The notes under the pieces: generated by a model | Databases searched by the model: none | Told to the model about the DNA's origin: nothing | Seen by the model: the letters and a program-made list of their open reading frames with translations, nothing else | Program-made: the position numbers and the translations under genes | Source of the DNA: Hymenopellis radicata | Lineage: Eukaryota > Basidiomycota > Agaricomycetes > Agaricales > Physalacriaceae | Assembly (NCBI GenBank): GCA_015501595.1 | Contig: JADNRX010000958.1 | Span: 1-17,335 of the forward strand | DNA: 17,335 bases | Reading direction: 5' to 3' | In this document: one piece after another, positions 1 through 14,831 of the stretch | Layout: each line of letters opens with the position of its first letter | How positions within the stretch are numbered: position 1 is the stretch's first letter

Positions 1-593
1 AAGAGAGGCAGTATTGTGATTCGATGATTTGTTACTGCTGTTGTGAATTCGATTAGGGGGTTGGGGGGCGTTTCTTCTGGCACTTTCAGGTCAAACAGGG
101 TGCCCGTCTACTTTCTCTTCGGCATTCGCGTTTATATCTTCTTCCGATGTTTCTCATTTTTTCTATTCTTAGCGCTTCGGCCCATAGAGGGCCCTACTTC
201 TTTATCCTCGGCCCAGGGCGTTGGGGGGTGTGGGTTTGCTACATGTCAAGTCTCGCACCCGCCAATGTTCTTCGCTACTATTGATCTTCTTTCCATCTTT
301 CTGATTTTCTCTCCCTTCTCTTACTCCGGAGGGGCTTGGGGTGGGGGTAATGTGATCGTTCATGCTTGACATGCAGATCAGATCTATGCCACGCCAATCC
401 TCTTCGAGTTCACCTTATATCTTCTTCTTAACCTTTACAACCTGTACTGTCGCTTCCTATGTCCCAGTTTTGTCGACAATACACGACCTTTATTGATGTT
501 TTATCCCGAAGCGATTGCAGGCACCAACGTGAATGACATGAACTAAAAATACAGAGTAGGACAACCAAAACATATTGAATCGTCTCGTAAAGC
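1..593. other. No gene recognised; left flank and 3' flank of the sugar transporter
   Basis: The stretch is rich in pyrimidine and G runs. It contains one open frame on the plus strand (43-369), whose translation is low-complexity (F/S/G) and resembles no protein I know. No splice-linked exons, RNA gene or repeat could be supported. The part next to 594 is presumably the 3' untranslated region of the transporter, which is transcribed towards the window edge. No AATAAA signal was seen there. Confidence 0.5.
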
Positions 594-2617
594 TTAAACC
601 TTATCCTGGATGCTGTGTACGCTCTTGCCTTCAGCCTCCCCGAGCGCCTTCTCTTGCCTGGCAATGTTGGCTGTACGCTCCTCCTGGGAAATGGCACCGA
701 AGATGATGTCCATGTCTTCCAAACTACGGCCCTTGGTCTCGGGGATAAGGCTGTCGATGTGTTAGCACGACGAAGACACAAGAAGCGGGGTGGGACGTAC
801 AGTGAGAACACACCCATACCGCCAACGTTGACCGTGGCAAACATGATGAAGATCTTCCAACCGAGGTCACTGACCATATCGGGGGTGACTTTCGAGACAG
901 TGAAATCTGCACACACAGCATCAGCCAGGTAACTCGAATTGATCAGAACGCGTACTCCATAGCCATTGAGAAGCACTGGCCGTCGCCAAACCGTAATGCC
1001 TTGTCCTGGTGGGGAAGATATCGGAGACGTAGACCCATGGCAAAGGACCCCAGCCCATCGAGTAGAAGCAAACGTAGATGTAGAGCATGGCAGCCATGGC
1101 TTGACTTGCGGGAGAAACGGCAGTAACAACGTCGCTAGAACTGACCGCCGGTGGCGGATGAGTTTTGAGGATAGCGCCGATGATGTAGAACAGTGTGCCC
1201 ATTCCGAATGCCGAGATGATGAGAGAAAGTTTTCGTCCAAGGTACTCGACACCGAAGAAGATGAAGATGGCAGTTGCGACGACCTTGACCACACCATAGA
1301 TTCCTGACGCAAGTAGCGAGTTCTTGGTGCCGGTGTAGCCGATGGAGGCTGAGAGTGGGTTAGTTTTAATCCTAAGAATTCGGCGCGTGAAAGGCATACC
1401 GAAGATCTGGGGGGCATAGTAGTTGACACTGTTCTGTCCAGACCATTGTTGGAGCAGGAAGATGACGAAGGCAATTACGAAGCGAATGAAGTTGCCTTTG
1501 CCGAAGAAAGCCTCCTTGATACCAAGGCCCTCGCGAGCGATACGCTCTTCCTCGATGGCGGCCTCAATTTCAGCTATTTCATGAAGAACCCGCTCATCAT
1601 GGATTGATCGGCGACGGAGGTAAGCCAGGTTGTTGAGAGCGTCTTCTTTCCGACCGACGGAGGCTAGCCAACGAGGCGATTCCTGTGAGAATAAGTCGGT
1701 TTCGGCGGGTTCGCACATCAATAACTGGAGACAAACCTTGATGGTCAGGAGACCGAAAGTCATGATTCCAGCGGGGACTAGCTGGAAACCGAAGGGAATT
1801 CGCCACACGTTCACGCTGTTTTGGATGTTGATACCAATGCCATCTGGAAACTGTGAGCGAGAAAAATACGATAGGTAAATTATCACGCACAGTTGATGAA
1901 GTACGACAGCATGACACCAATGGCCACCATGATCTGGAACATGCCTGTGATCCGTCCACGGACTTCCTTGGGACAGCACTCCGAGACGAACGCAGGCGCT
2001 ACCGCAGAGATACCACCGATTCCAACACCAGAAATGACACGACCGGCGTAGATGAGGGCCAGACCGTTTGATGGAGATTCGGCGACGGTAGTTAGTATCT
2101 TCAAGTCGTCTCAATCAGTTGAGGATATGGCAAGAATGCAAAAGGGACGCACAGCACCAACACTGAAAAGGAGTGCGAAACCAAGCAGAGTGTATCGACG
2201 ACCGAGACGAGCTAAATGCACTCCGTTAGAAACATGTAAGGCTAACATGAAAAGAGACGTACGCGAGATAGCAGTGCTACCCAAAGCGCCGAAGAAAGCA
2301 CCAGCCTGAAGCACAGACACGACGTTGGACGAGACCTCGTTCACCCTATGCTTGTCCGCAGTTCCATCTTCTTTTATCATCCCAAAGTGCTTCTGGAAGT
2401 AGGAATTGTTGACGACTCCTCCACCGACACCACTGGTGAATAATGAGAACACGCCTGAATAATCGGAGAACGCGCGTACGTATCATAACCGAACAGCACG
2501 ATACCCCAATACACGACGAACGCGAGCCCTACAATACGAGTCAGCTAGAGAAGACGCGACTCGGAGTTGGGCCAACATACAATAGACACGAATGTTTTGG
2601 AACCGAGTATCCTCCAT
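594..2617 (-). CDS. MFS sugar transporter (hexose/quinate type), 10 exons, 522 aa
   Basis: Plasma-membrane proton-coupled sugar porter of the major facilitator superfamily. Exons, in transcription order: 2617-2581, 2528-2480, 2432-2263, 2211-2153, 2098-1891, 1843-1737, 1682-1400, 1348-956, 906-801, 750-594. They sum to 1,569 nt, and all introns are GT-AG of 47-54 nt. Seen motifs: GYDTG in TM1 (26-30), RLGRR between TM2 and TM3 (87-91), the R-x3-G family signature followed by E-x4-EVRG (125-153), ESPRWL (211-216), QQWSGQNSVNYY in TM7 (288-299), and PETKGRSLED after TM12 (474-483). Length and motif order match fungal sugar porters. The QQWSGQN segment suggests a monosaccharide, but quinate or another substrate cannot be excluded. 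Several acceptors were chosen because a nearer AG would break family motifs, for example the join giving DTGVGGG. Stop TAA is at 594-596. The ATG at 2617 gives the usual short N-terminus ending in NIRVYW. No frame damage is visible. Confidence 0.9.
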
Positions 2618-2682
2618 AGCGGATGTGGTCGATATCGGAAGGAAGAAGCACTAAAGCCTGCCGAAACCAGCTCATGGGAAAG

Positions 2683-2691
2683 CCTTATATA
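2683..2691 (-). promoter_or_regulatory. Probable TATA box of the sugar transporter gene
   Basis: On the minus strand the sequence reads TATATAAGG, about 65 bp upstream of the transporter ATG, which is a normal spacing for a fungal core promoter. Assigned by sequence and position only. Confidence 0.5.
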
Positions 2692-2710
2692 GGACGCCCT
2701 GGACCCTTAT

Positions 2711-2740
2711 GCGGGGAACGAGGGTGGGGAAAAGGTGGGG
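2711..2740. promoter_or_regulatory. Cluster of three CreA/Mig1-like sites (SYGGGG)
   Basis: Within 30 bp the plus strand shows GCGGGG (2711-2716), GTGGGG (2724-2729) and GTGGGG (2735-2740). All fit the 5'-SYGGRG-3' consensus of the fungal carbon-catabolite repressor CreA/Mig1. They lie 94-123 bp upstream of the start codon of a sugar transporter, just beyond its TATA box. Carbon-source repression of the transporter is therefore a reasonable inference, but GC-rich sequence can give such matches by chance. Confidence 0.35.
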
Positions 2741-3344
2741 AGTCACGGGCCGTCGGCGGGCCGTGCAACAACATCAATTCATTTCTTCAACACTCTTCTT
2801 TGAGAGACACGCCGACAATCCTCTGGTCTTGAGCGGTTTCACGGCCCAGCACCTAAAACGACTGTTATACAATCTTTGGAATACGGCGAGCACGAACTTT
2901 GAACACTTGTTTTCGAAATGAGGAATCCATTCCCATGCATTCTTTGTCTTACTTAGGATTCCCGCGAGAAAACACCGTTCGGTGAAATTTTCCAAAGGGG
3001 GACCGGACGGACTGAGTGATGGAGCCAGATTGTTCGGTCAACTGACAGATGCTCATGCGGTTCGTAGTGCCCGACCCTACGTAGGTCCTCCAAGGTTGAT
3101 CGTACTGACGGAGACTGACAGTCTCGTTCAATGCAGAGATGTTCAGGGTAAACGGACCTACGGACAGTGATGGACTATCTCAGTTCTCCAGAAGAGGGAA
3201 CATGCGACCTGAGAAGACTTCATGAATCATGGCCATCGTCGGCGATGGAGATCCACAGTTGAATACGGAGCCTCACCCGAAGATCACATCCCGACGTCAG
3301 AAGACGCGGATTTGAATATTACAGACGTCCACCCATCACCACAC
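2741..3344. other. Intergenic region upstream of the transporter; no gene seen
   Basis: Only short unconvincing frames occur here. Two compact symmetric elements stand out: a perfect 10-bp palindrome CCTACGTAGG at 3076-3085 and a 7+1+7 inverted repeat (GAGACTG-A-CAGTCTC) at 3111-3125. They could be dimeric transcription-factor sites in the distal promoter, but nothing else supports this. Confidence 0.4.
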
Positions 3345-4113
3345 TCAGAGCGCGCGCCCCCGTGCCCCAGGGCCCCAAGGGCGAACGGTCTTAATATAAG
3401 TAGCTGCAAGTAGCTGCGAGCGCGGTGTCAGTGCCTGAAGAGTAGGAATGTGAGTGGAGAGATCCGGCCCAAACACCAACGGAGCTGCCAGTGACAGAGG
3501 TCCGGATTTCATTATAGAGAATCTTATAACTGGCGTTCTTTGCTCCCAACTTGCGTACATAACCCAGAGTACCTAGAGTTCAGAACTTTGAACCGGAACG
3601 TAGTAGTCGATTTCGATTTTGCAGGACAATATGAAGAACGAGGCGAACACATATTCGACGAAGTCGACTAGTGCAGGGTCGAATGAAAGGACAGCGGGAT
3701 GCTGGTACAAGTTGTCTGCTACTGCGAAGTTCACGTTCAGAATCGCGCCCTTGATAACGTGGCGCAGTTACCACCCACTGCTCCGCGTAAGTAATTCCTT
3801 TGCATCTCGTAGCTGGGATGTCGCTGTTTGCCCCAAGTTTGCCCTCTCCGATGCGCCCCGCCACGTCATTGATCCAGCGCGTCTCGATCCAGGAACACAA
3901 TGCGGCCACCTATTTTGCTTCGGAAGCATTATGGTCAGATATCAGTGTTCCTGGAGGTTCCTCACTGTTCCTCAGCAAACGGAAATCGCGCGCGGTCGCT
4001 ACATGTCTCACGGGTTATGATGAGAGAAAAGAACAAGAACTGGGCCTATTTCTGTCGCCAGGACGGAGTGGTGGCTGTCGAGAGGCGAGATCCTGACTTT
4101 GGAACGAGATGAA
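3345..4113 (-). pseudogene. Decayed or unrecognised protein-coding sequence
   Basis: The minus strand carries protein-like reading frames that connect imperfectly. From about 4113 to 4012 a frame contains SPLDSHHSVLATEIGPVLV. It can be joined through a 47-nt GT-AG intron (3965-4011) to a frame with EEPPGTLISDHNASEAK, which hits an in-frame TAG at 3910-3912. The same frame then continues with CSWIETRWINDVAGRIGEG. Near 3775 a one-base frame change leads to NLYQHPAVLSFDPALVDF. A second TAG sits at 3573-3575, after which the frame stays open to 3345. I do not recognise the family. It could be a relic of a gene, or an active gene whose introns I have misplaced. The plus strand of the same region has a 133-codon open frame that looks less protein-like. 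Confidence 0.3.
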
Positions 4114-4417
4114 CCTGGAAACACAAAAATGTGTTCTGTCCAGGACATTCAACGGCATGGCGCGGACCGGCGTAGTAGACGCGGTAACGCGCGTCTCACA
4201 TTACTGGTCTTGTGGGAGTTTGTCCGCTCTTCCCGCGGGCCGCATTATTAGTTCCTTTGACTTGGACTTGATCCACCAGTCTTAACGAAGTGTAAGTATG
4301 TACAAGGCGGCTCACTCGTCGTTCGTCTACATTCTTCATTTCCTTCAAAGACAACACAGAGAAGCTGACAAGCCCCGAGTCAAAATGAGAGGGTGGAAAA
4401 CTAGCTATCCAAGTTGG
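4114..4417. other. Short gap; no gene seen
   Basis: Lies between the putative decayed gene and the stop codon of the two-module gene, so it should contain the 3' untranslated region of the latter. No convincing exon, repeat or AATAAA signal was found. Confidence 0.35.
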
Positions 4418-6280
4418 CTATACTGCAAGTTCAGATGTGAGTTGTGCGAGTGCAACATAGGCATCAAAGACACCACGGACGACGAACGGACTCCTACATT
4501 CCAAGCGGATACTCTCCAAGTTGCGCTCACAGGCCCGCCGCTTGCTTTTCTCGACCGCAGAAACAGACTTGCATGCCATCAGCCGCATCTTCATCACTAG
4601 GACGGCACATTAGCTAACATCCCTGCCCCAGGGGAAGAAAACTCACATAGTTCGTCCGGTGGTCCAGGAACCGAGTCACCAAGTTGATCACGTAGTGTCT
4701 CTTCTTCGGCGACGAGCGAGGCAACTTGTTGATGTATAGCGTCGAGTGCAAAAAGACAGGCTGATGTTCTTTCGAATGTTTCATTGGAGTCGGACATCTG
4801 CAGTGCGGAACCAGAGTCAGCGTTCAAGGTACCGATGTACGGGAATAGACAACTTCGGTGCGGCACTTGAAGAAATGCTGTCAGCCGGGAATAGTAGAAG
4901 ACACCAGTCAAGGGAGGCGCACCTTCGTGGAGTCTCCTTCAGAGTCGTGGCTATCGGTAGCATTATGCAGTTGTACTTCTTCGGTTCCGTATCCGACTTT
5001 GGGTTCGGGAAGTACTGTTTCCTGAGTCACCGCCACATTATCTCGAGGTTTAATCACTGTAGTTTTCGCGTTGGACAAGGCATAATCGGTGAACGGGTCG
5101 GGGGGATCAGTGCTGTAGAATATCAGCGATCTCCATCGATCGTCCGGTGAGATCGCTGCTCACTTTTCTAATATGCGTACACTGCCACTAACGAGAGGCG
5201 AGTCAGTGAACATGGGAAGAGAAAGTGTCGTGACCGACATGGACAGGGCTTTGAATTGCCGTTTTCTACAGTGCCAGTTGGTGCTCGCTGAATGTCCTTG
5301 AGTCACATCAGCATGAACGGGCTATATATATACTCAGCCGTTGAACATGCGGCCTATTGAAAGCAGAAATGAACTTACACTTCGCTCGAATGTTGTCCAA
5401 CAACACCTGACCACGCCTGGTTCCGGAACAGTGAAGTCCTGCTGTCGAGGTAGTGGCAGGCGAAGCCTGATAAGGTCCGACGTGAGTAGAACTGGGACGA
5501 TTGAAAGGCGTCCTGGTTCAAACTCGTTCGCTTTTTGGCCCGTATACGTTATTTCGACTGTAAGTCGGATGGGAAGCCCCCATCCAAATTTCCGAACGGG
5601 TTTGACTTGAGCCAAAGAGGCGTATGACTCGGAGACCTGATGTATATCTGATATTGATTCCGTATTCGTCTTTCGTACTAGCGGCGTAATGACAGACATG
5701 GAGGCGCGACGGAGAAGGGATTCAATAGTAGATTCGGCGAGTGACTCAGGCGGATTGATGCTATCTCGTTGATAAGTAGGCTTCAGAAGATGAGAGCAAT
5801 GTCACGCACTTTTCGAATATTCTAATGTATTCTCTACGACGGATCAGACGGCGCGACATACAAGGTGAACGATGAAGTGCGTACATGGATAGGTCTTCTA
5901 ACTTTTCTGCGGTTGTACACCAGTTATCAGAGGTACGATCAGTTCTAGAAATCAAGTTTTTGTGTAGCGGCTGAGGGGCCCGGGAGTTGAAAAAATGCGC
6001 AAGGTCGAGAAGCAAACACACTGACGCTGTCCTCCCAAGACAACCAGAAGAACCGAACCAGACCTCGACGGGGAACCTCGATGTCGCAGTCCTTTGGAAG
6101 TGCCAGCTTGATGTAAGTCAGATCAGCCTTCAGCAATGCGATAGCTTCCTGCAATTTCCATGGCTGAAACTCTTCAGCCTTTGCGCCCGTGTATGTCACT
6201 TCGACGGTACACCGGATCGGTCTCCCCCACTCTGGATGCGGTTTCTTCACCAAAGTAGGCTGTTGAGATACCATAGGCAT
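4418..6280 (-). CDS. Two-module member of an unrecognised fungal protein family, 9 exons, 457 aa
   Basis: Function unknown. Exons: 6280-6026, 5970-5885, 5833-5810, 5760-5379, 5321-5239, 5187-5164, 5112-4923, 4797-4647, 4596-4418 (1,374 nt, phases consistent). Module 1 (about 18-85) shows CTVEVTYTG and ends GLVRFFWLSWEDS. Module 2 (about 180-249) shows LTVEITYTG and ends PGVVRCCWTTFERS. Each module is followed by an exon starting P-[LV]-H and ending L-S, a 24-nt micro-exon encoding R-I-[FL]-E, and then an exon starting with N-x-[ND]-P-P-[ED]. The C-terminus (399-457) is basic and helical and contains IRLECRSPFVV (428-438), shared with the two other members in the window. No signal peptide or membrane segment is visible, so it is probably cytosolic or nuclear. 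The 125-nt intron 4798-4922 is longer than the rest and may hide another small exon. Start: ATG at 6280; a second ATG lies two codons downstream. It is divergent from the gene at 6793. Exons 1-3 and 4-9 could be misread as two genes, but the frame is open from 5760 through the second module. Confidence 0.7.
5124..5158. repeat. Perfect 10-bp inverted repeat inside an intron
   Basis: CAGCGATCTC at 5124-5133 and its exact reverse complement at 5149-5158 are separated by 15 nt. On the transcribed (minus) strand they occupy most of the 51-nt intron 5113-5163, with one arm starting immediately after the GTGAG of the donor. The intron RNA could fold into a stem-loop that brings donor and acceptor together. 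Arms and positions are seen directly; any role is inferred. Confidence 0.5.
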
Positions 6281-6792
6281 CTCGAACACGCCCAACTGTC
6301 TGTCGCCGAGTGTTTCGCAGTCGCTGATGAGGCTGATATCCTTTTACAGTGTGGAAAAGACGCGTCAAGAATAAGAGTCTGCACGTTTTTAGGCAGAAAG
6401 AAATACATACACAAGTCTATGCGCTTGAGGCGCGGTCAAGCTTGCTGCTCGCGCTTGTTGTCGAAAAGGGTAAAGCGTAAGGATCGGCCTAAAGGGGAAA
6501 TCAATCTTGAGATCACCGGATCGGGACCCGCTTAGACAATTCTCTCCGTCTGACCACGACCACGACAACGACTAGATTGACTACTAGGTCGTTCAACTGA
6601 CCACTCAACATTTAGAACTCTATCCAAACTCAAGTTCACAAAGTCGGAGTTGAAAGCTGCCACGCGCGATCGTCCTATTTTCCGAGCGCCGCACGTATGT
6701 TACTTCTTACCATCATTGCTGCTCACTATTGACGATGTCCTCATTTCCCCAGCCCTTTGACGACAGAGCATCGTGCTTCCCGATCCTCTCCA
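6281..6792. promoter_or_regulatory. Shared divergent promoter region of two family members
   Basis: These 512 bp separate the start codons of two related genes transcribed away from each other (6280 minus, 6793 plus). No clear TATA box was found for either. A plus-strand open frame covers part of this stretch but is antisense to exon 1 of the minus-strand gene and shows no family feature. An upstream ATG at 6735 opens a 24-codon frame (6735-6809) that overlaps the assigned start at 6793 out of frame. Confidence 0.4.
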
Positions 6793-8113
6793 ATGTTCCC
6801 AAATATTGACCTCATTGTGGAGGTGCATTACACGGATAATCTACGGTCCCGCTTTGTCCCTTCAATTGTAGTCCCACCAGACCTCGAAAAGGAGTTTAGG
6901 AAACATATACAGGAACTTGGAATTCCCCCTCCGAAGCGTGATAATATTGTCATTTCTGCGCCTGGTGTCATGCGGACGCATTGGACCGTACCGGAGCACT
7001 CTGTGCGTTCTTGCTGCAATCGATATCGTTACTACTTATGTGCTGGCGATGCAGATTTTACATCACAGCTTGTCCAACCGATTTAAAGGCGCGGGGAAGT
7101 CCCGAATGATTGACAATCTTAATCGGGTGTCGATGTAGGTTCCAAGCTTTGCATTGCACACCACTAGTAATGTCTCATCGTAGGAAGAGGATAGATCTCA
7201 TAGAACGTAAACCGTAAGGCTACTTATTCCTTTCTTTCTTCGGTCCTCATCGTTGGTGCAGGGACTGCGAGTTGCCCGTCACCACAAGCGTTTTCCCCGA
7301 GGCTGGTCCAAACTCACGGTTAAATCCACCAGTCTTTTTGGAATACAACCGGGACTTCAGTGCGCCCGGGCCATCATACGACAAGTTTCATCAGTTCGAA
7401 CAATTATCAACACCGGCCTCAAACGGAGCAGCTGCCCGCAACCGAATGTTCGCCCCCGAAGGTTCCAACTTGCAATCTTTGCTTGACCGAGTACAACCGG
7501 CAATAGGCTCGTCACCAGAAGATTGGTCTAACAACCCCTCCGACGGAAGCTGGGATGATCAGGAAGCCTATCATGAAGATGCGCTGTTCGAGATGGACAA
7601 AGATGAAGTCGCAAGCAGAACAAGTTCGCAACGCACAAGATGGTCGGAGTCGTCGGTGGAACACATGGCGAGTGGCATTTCTCGTGTATTTGCGATACCC
7701 ATTGACAAGAGTATTTAGCTTGGAAAACACCCAATGAGTCGGTCTCCTTCGTACGAACGTGATCACGTCAAGCGCTTCAAGCGGACCAACTCCGTAGGCA
7801 GCAACTTTAGCAAGCCGCTACTCGATTCATTGGGTTTGTGATGCACCTCAGTCTATGAGTCTGGCGCTGACCTGCAATAATTCTAGGGAACACGAATCAA
7901 GACCTAATGAGACAACTCAAGATGGAACAAGAGAAGAACAAGGAACTGGAACAAGAATTGCAAGAGCTTAGAAGGAAGAATGCCGAGCAAGAGGCACTGC
8001 TATCGGATATACGGAATGAATGTCGGACTCCTTTCGTTGTACCGTCGCTACTAGATGCCTTTATGGCTGTCTCCAAGATGACCACAGCCGCAACAATCAA
8101 TTCTATTCATTGA
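6793..8113 (+). CDS. Single-module member of the unrecognised family, 6 exons, about 361 aa
   Basis: Function unknown. Exons: 6793-7002, 7055-7134, 7184-7213, 7262-7685, 7719-7833, 7887-8113 (1,086 nt). The module (1-70) shows LIVEVHYTD, a helix-like middle, and a final strand VISAPGVMRTHW. The exon after it begins ILHHSL, matching PLHKNL in the minus-strand gene, and ends in VS at the same phase-2 junction. A 30-nt micro-exon (KRIDLIERK) sits where the other modules have 24-nt exons. Residues about 110-290 are S/P/N/D-rich and look disordered. Residues 294-327 have strong coiled-coil composition (alternating E, K, Q and L), followed by IRNECRTPFVV (328-338) and a short tail. The 33-nt intron 7686-7718 is unusually short; an alternative donor about 36 nt upstream keeps the same frame. 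The start is the first in-frame ATG, and the protein begins almost directly with the module. The next gene is the ABC transporter, 663 bp downstream on the same strand. Confidence 0.7.
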
Positions 8114-8776
8114 TACACGTTGTGCCGCCGGAGCACATTGTCTAAGGTCTTTGAAGGCCTTCTTTTTCGAATTGTTCTTGAGCTTCAGAGACGGGTTCCA
8201 CGGAGAGAGAGGGGCAGGGGCATGAAGACTGAACTCAGCAGGTTGGACAGATCCTGTTCGAAAGGTTGCGAAGGGATGTTCAGAAGATGATGAAGCAGAG
8301 ACATAAATGGCGTGGAAGGGAAAGACGACAAGGGTGCAATGGACGTTGCCCATACCCAACTAGGAAACGAACAACACTAAAAAACGCGCCCATCGGTATT
8401 TGAACAGCCGACGGCTGTCGATCGCGTTCCCAAACCTGAGTGAGCGCTGAGCAGTGAGCTTTCCTTTTCTCGACCAACCACGTCGGTCACGTCCACACGA
8501 ATGCTGCTCCACGAATGCCAGGCACTGAGCACTTTCCCTCCGTCGGACTCTGGTCATGGTAGCTTACCAATCGCTGCTTGGGGATTGGTCAGATTCTAAT
8601 AATATTGACAGGAGATGCCTGTCATGACGTTTACACGGCGACATAAGCCTCTTTTATCTCCGGTTCTCATCGCACTCAAATGGCTACCGTAACGCTTTCT
8701 GTAACAGCCTGGCTTTGGACTTCCTCACTCATCTTGACTCCCTTCCTACAGTCAACGGCGCGCGACGACGACAGGC
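8114..8776. promoter_or_regulatory. Intergenic region holding the ABC transporter promoter
   Basis: No gene is seen in these 663 bp. Two CCAAT boxes in opposite orientation occur at 8567-8571 (plus) and 8584-8588 (ATTGG on plus), about 190-210 bp before the ABC start codon, a usual place for fungal CCAAT-binding complex sites. A 7+5+7 inverted repeat, TGACAGG-AGATG-CCTGTCA, lies at 8606-8624 and may be a dimeric factor site. TGACGT, a CRE-like core, follows at 8625-8630. Confidence 0.4.

Positions 8777-8805
<29 letters not shown>
8680..8805 (+). promoter_or_regulatory. Possible upstream ORF overlapping the ABC transporter start
   Basis: An ATG at 8680 opens a 41-codon frame ending with TAA at 8803-8805. 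It runs past the assigned ABC start at 8777 in another frame. If the transcript begins upstream of 8680, this would reduce initiation at 8777. If the transcript starts later, or a 5' intron removes it, it means nothing. The mRNA start is not visible from the sequence. Confidence 0.25.
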
Positions 8806-14643
<5,838 letters not shown>

Positions 14644-14831
14644 CATGATGGGTGTACTCACCATTACTACTGACATAGAGTTCTTATAATCTACGCAATA
14701 TACGCGAGGATATTAGATTGGTCTGTTAAGGCTTATTAGAGGGGCTTTCAGCTTAGGAGTAAGATTGTCGCCGAAATGGCCGAACGGGACAAACACGCGT
14801 CTACAACTCCCTTTCTTTGTTTCCCACAACG
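14644..14831 (+). promoter_or_regulatory. Short intergenic region with an upstream ORF (14776-14835)
   Basis: Only 188 bp separate the ABC stop codon from the start of the third family member, so this stretch must serve as terminator of one gene and promoter of the next. An ATG at 14776 opens a 19-codon frame whose TGA (14833-14835) overlaps the assigned ATG at 14832 as ATGA, an arrangement that would allow reinitiation. No TATA box or AATAAA was recognised. Confidence 0.35.

Noticed and set aside
43..369. Plus-strand open frame of 108 codons
   Set aside because: Low-complexity F/S/G-rich translation with no motif or splice context; likely a chance frame.
428..1474. Long minus-strand frame of 348 codons
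   Set aside because: It reads the sugar transporter exons in the wrong frame and runs through introns; the transporter motifs lie in another frame.
3619..4020. Uninterrupted plus-strand frame of 133 codons
   Set aside because: No recognisable feature, and the opposite strand looks more protein-like; kept only as an alternative for the decayed-gene region.
5334..5699. Second module as an independent gene starting at 5699
   Set aside because: The frame is open upstream to 5760 and joins in phase to the micro-exon of the first module; the N-x-[ND]-P-P pattern supports one gene.
5987..6535. Plus-strand frame of 182 codons
   Set aside because: Antisense to the first exon of the two-module gene and to its promoter; no protein features.
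8409..8421. CAGCCG-A-CGGCTG hairpin considered as part of a tRNA or small RNA
   Set aside because: No cloverleaf, T-loop or anticodon arm can be built around it.
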